Positions 12,686 to 13,198 of a stretch of DNA of 13,198 bases are shown one piece after another. The notes beneath the pieces are model-generated. The model was not told the DNA's origin. It saw nothing but the letters and a program-made list of their open reading frames with translations, and made no database searches. Within the stretch, counting starts at the first letter, position 1. The number at the start of each line of letters is the position of its first letter. Source of the DNA: Phycisphaerales bacterium UBA7812 (GTDB lineage Bacteria > Planctomycetota > Phycisphaerae > Phycisphaerales > UBA1924). Made by a program: the position numbers and the translations under genes. The stretch spans positions 15,551 through 28,748 of the forward strand of contig DLBY01000176.1 of NCBI GenBank assembly GCA_002480345.1, written 5' to 3'.

Positions 12686-13198
12686 ATGCCGAGCAACGAC
12701 CCACCGACGCACACCGCCGATACGCCCGTGAGCGGCCCGGCCGCGCACGAGGCGAGCGCGTTCCATCCTTTCGACAGCGAGGGAGGCTTGATCTTCACGA
12801 CCCGCCTCCCGGGGCGGGCGGAGGACTTCGCGGGTGCGACCACAGGCGACGGGTCCGTTGAAGCCGGATGGCGCCGAGCGGGCGCGGGCACCCCGGAGGC
12901 GCCGGTCTGGACGCACCTGGACCGGACGAAGCCGCGCGCGCAGTCGTGGGTGCGCGAGGCGATCGGGCTGCCCCCTGTCGTTTCCGGCGCGCTGCTCGCC
13001 GAAGAGACCCGCCCCCGCGCCGTGGAGCGCGACGACGGGCTGCTGGTCATCCTGCGGGGCGTCAACCTGAACGCGGGCGCCGAACCCGACGAGCTGATCG
13101 TGATCCGCTGCTGGTTCGACCCGGCGCGGGCGGTGACGCTGCGCCAGTACCGCTTCGCGACCATCCGCCGGCTCCGCGAGCAGGCGCAGCAGGGGCGC
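12686..13198 (+). CDS. ZntB/CorA-family metal ion transporter, N-terminal part (cut by window)
   Basis: 171 residues are visible from ATG 12686, with GGAGGG five bases upstream, and the frame runs open to the right edge. The N-terminal cytoplasmic domain shows the ZntB pattern: Val-Trp-Thr-His-Leu-Asp (74-79), a Trp-Val-Arg-Glu helix, Leu-Leu-Ala-Glu-Glu-Thr-Arg-Pro-Arg (103-111), LLVILRGVNLNAGAEPDELI (119-138), and Val-Thr-Leu-Arg-Gln-Tyr (149-154). ZntB proteins are pentameric inner-membrane carriers for Zn2+ or related ions. The two C-terminal membrane helices and the Gly-x-Asn signature would lie outside the window. The first ~30 residues are a variable tail. There are 54 bases between the preceding terminator and the start, room for a compact promoter. 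CorA versus ZntB is decided by the RGVNLN segment, which is typical of ZntB. Confidence 0.88.
   Translation, partial: MPSNDPPTHTADTPVSGPAAHEASAFHPFDSEGGLIFTTRLPGRAEDFAGATTGDGSVEAGWRRAGAGTPEAPVWTHLDRTKPRAQSWVREAIGLPPVVSGALLAEETRPRAVERDDGLLVILRGVNLNAGAEPDELIVIRCWFDPARAVTLRQYRFATIRRLREQAQQGR

Noticed and set aside
1..13198. CRISPR array, transposon or phage genes
   Set aside because: No regularly spaced repeats, transposase, integrase or phage structural motifs were seen on either strand.

Overview
The window is high-GC bacterial DNA with dense, short-spaced genes. Three traits point to Planctomycetota, probably class Phycisphaerae: two secreted proteins end in a Cys-Asn-Ala-Ala-Asp-Leu-Ala ... 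Gly-Cys-Pro dockerin-like domain, two others end in a PEP-CTERM-like tail (Val-Pro-x-Pro-Gly, short hydrophobic stretch, Arg cluster), and a small charged orphan protein sits beside them. This placement is inference from protein style, not from a marker gene.

Layout. Positions 1-5069 hold five minus-strand genes. In transcription order these are a secreted NfeD/ClpP-fold-like protein (5069-3888), an unknown 199-residue protein (3852-3253), a family 2 glycosyltransferase (3113-2337), a BshC-like protein (2327-987), and a lipoprotein-like periplasmic-binding protein of the BtuF/FepB type (990 to beyond the left edge). The last three form a tight run: a 9-base gap, then a 4-base GTGA overlap. 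A short plus-strand orphan (5226-5528) and a tRNA-Gln(CTG) with its own candidate promoter and terminator follow.

Positions 5898-8711 hold a divergent pair of exported proteins that share the same kind of C-terminal dockerin-like domain: an M43-type zinc metalloprotease (minus) and a beta-propeller-like protein (plus). Convergent with the second is a complete MsbA/MdlB-type ABC exporter (10766-8736, minus). Positions 10851-12514 hold a second divergent pair, both PEP-CTERM-like: a protein with a Gly-Gly-Asp-Arg-Asp-Tyr-Asn-Asp motif (minus) and another secreted protein (plus). They are separated by 500 bases that include an A/T-rich patch and a G/C-rich leader able to form consecutive hairpins. 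The right edge cuts a ZntB/CorA-type metal transporter (12686 onward).

The common theme is the cell envelope: export, surface anchoring, metal or cofactor uptake and glycosyl transfer. I see no phage, transposon, CRISPR array or defence system. The most distinctive items are the apparently serine-less NfeD-like protein, the GT2/BshC-like/binding-protein run, the two divergent pairs of anchored secreted proteins, and the structured leader at 11725-11830. None of these amounts to a proven new system.
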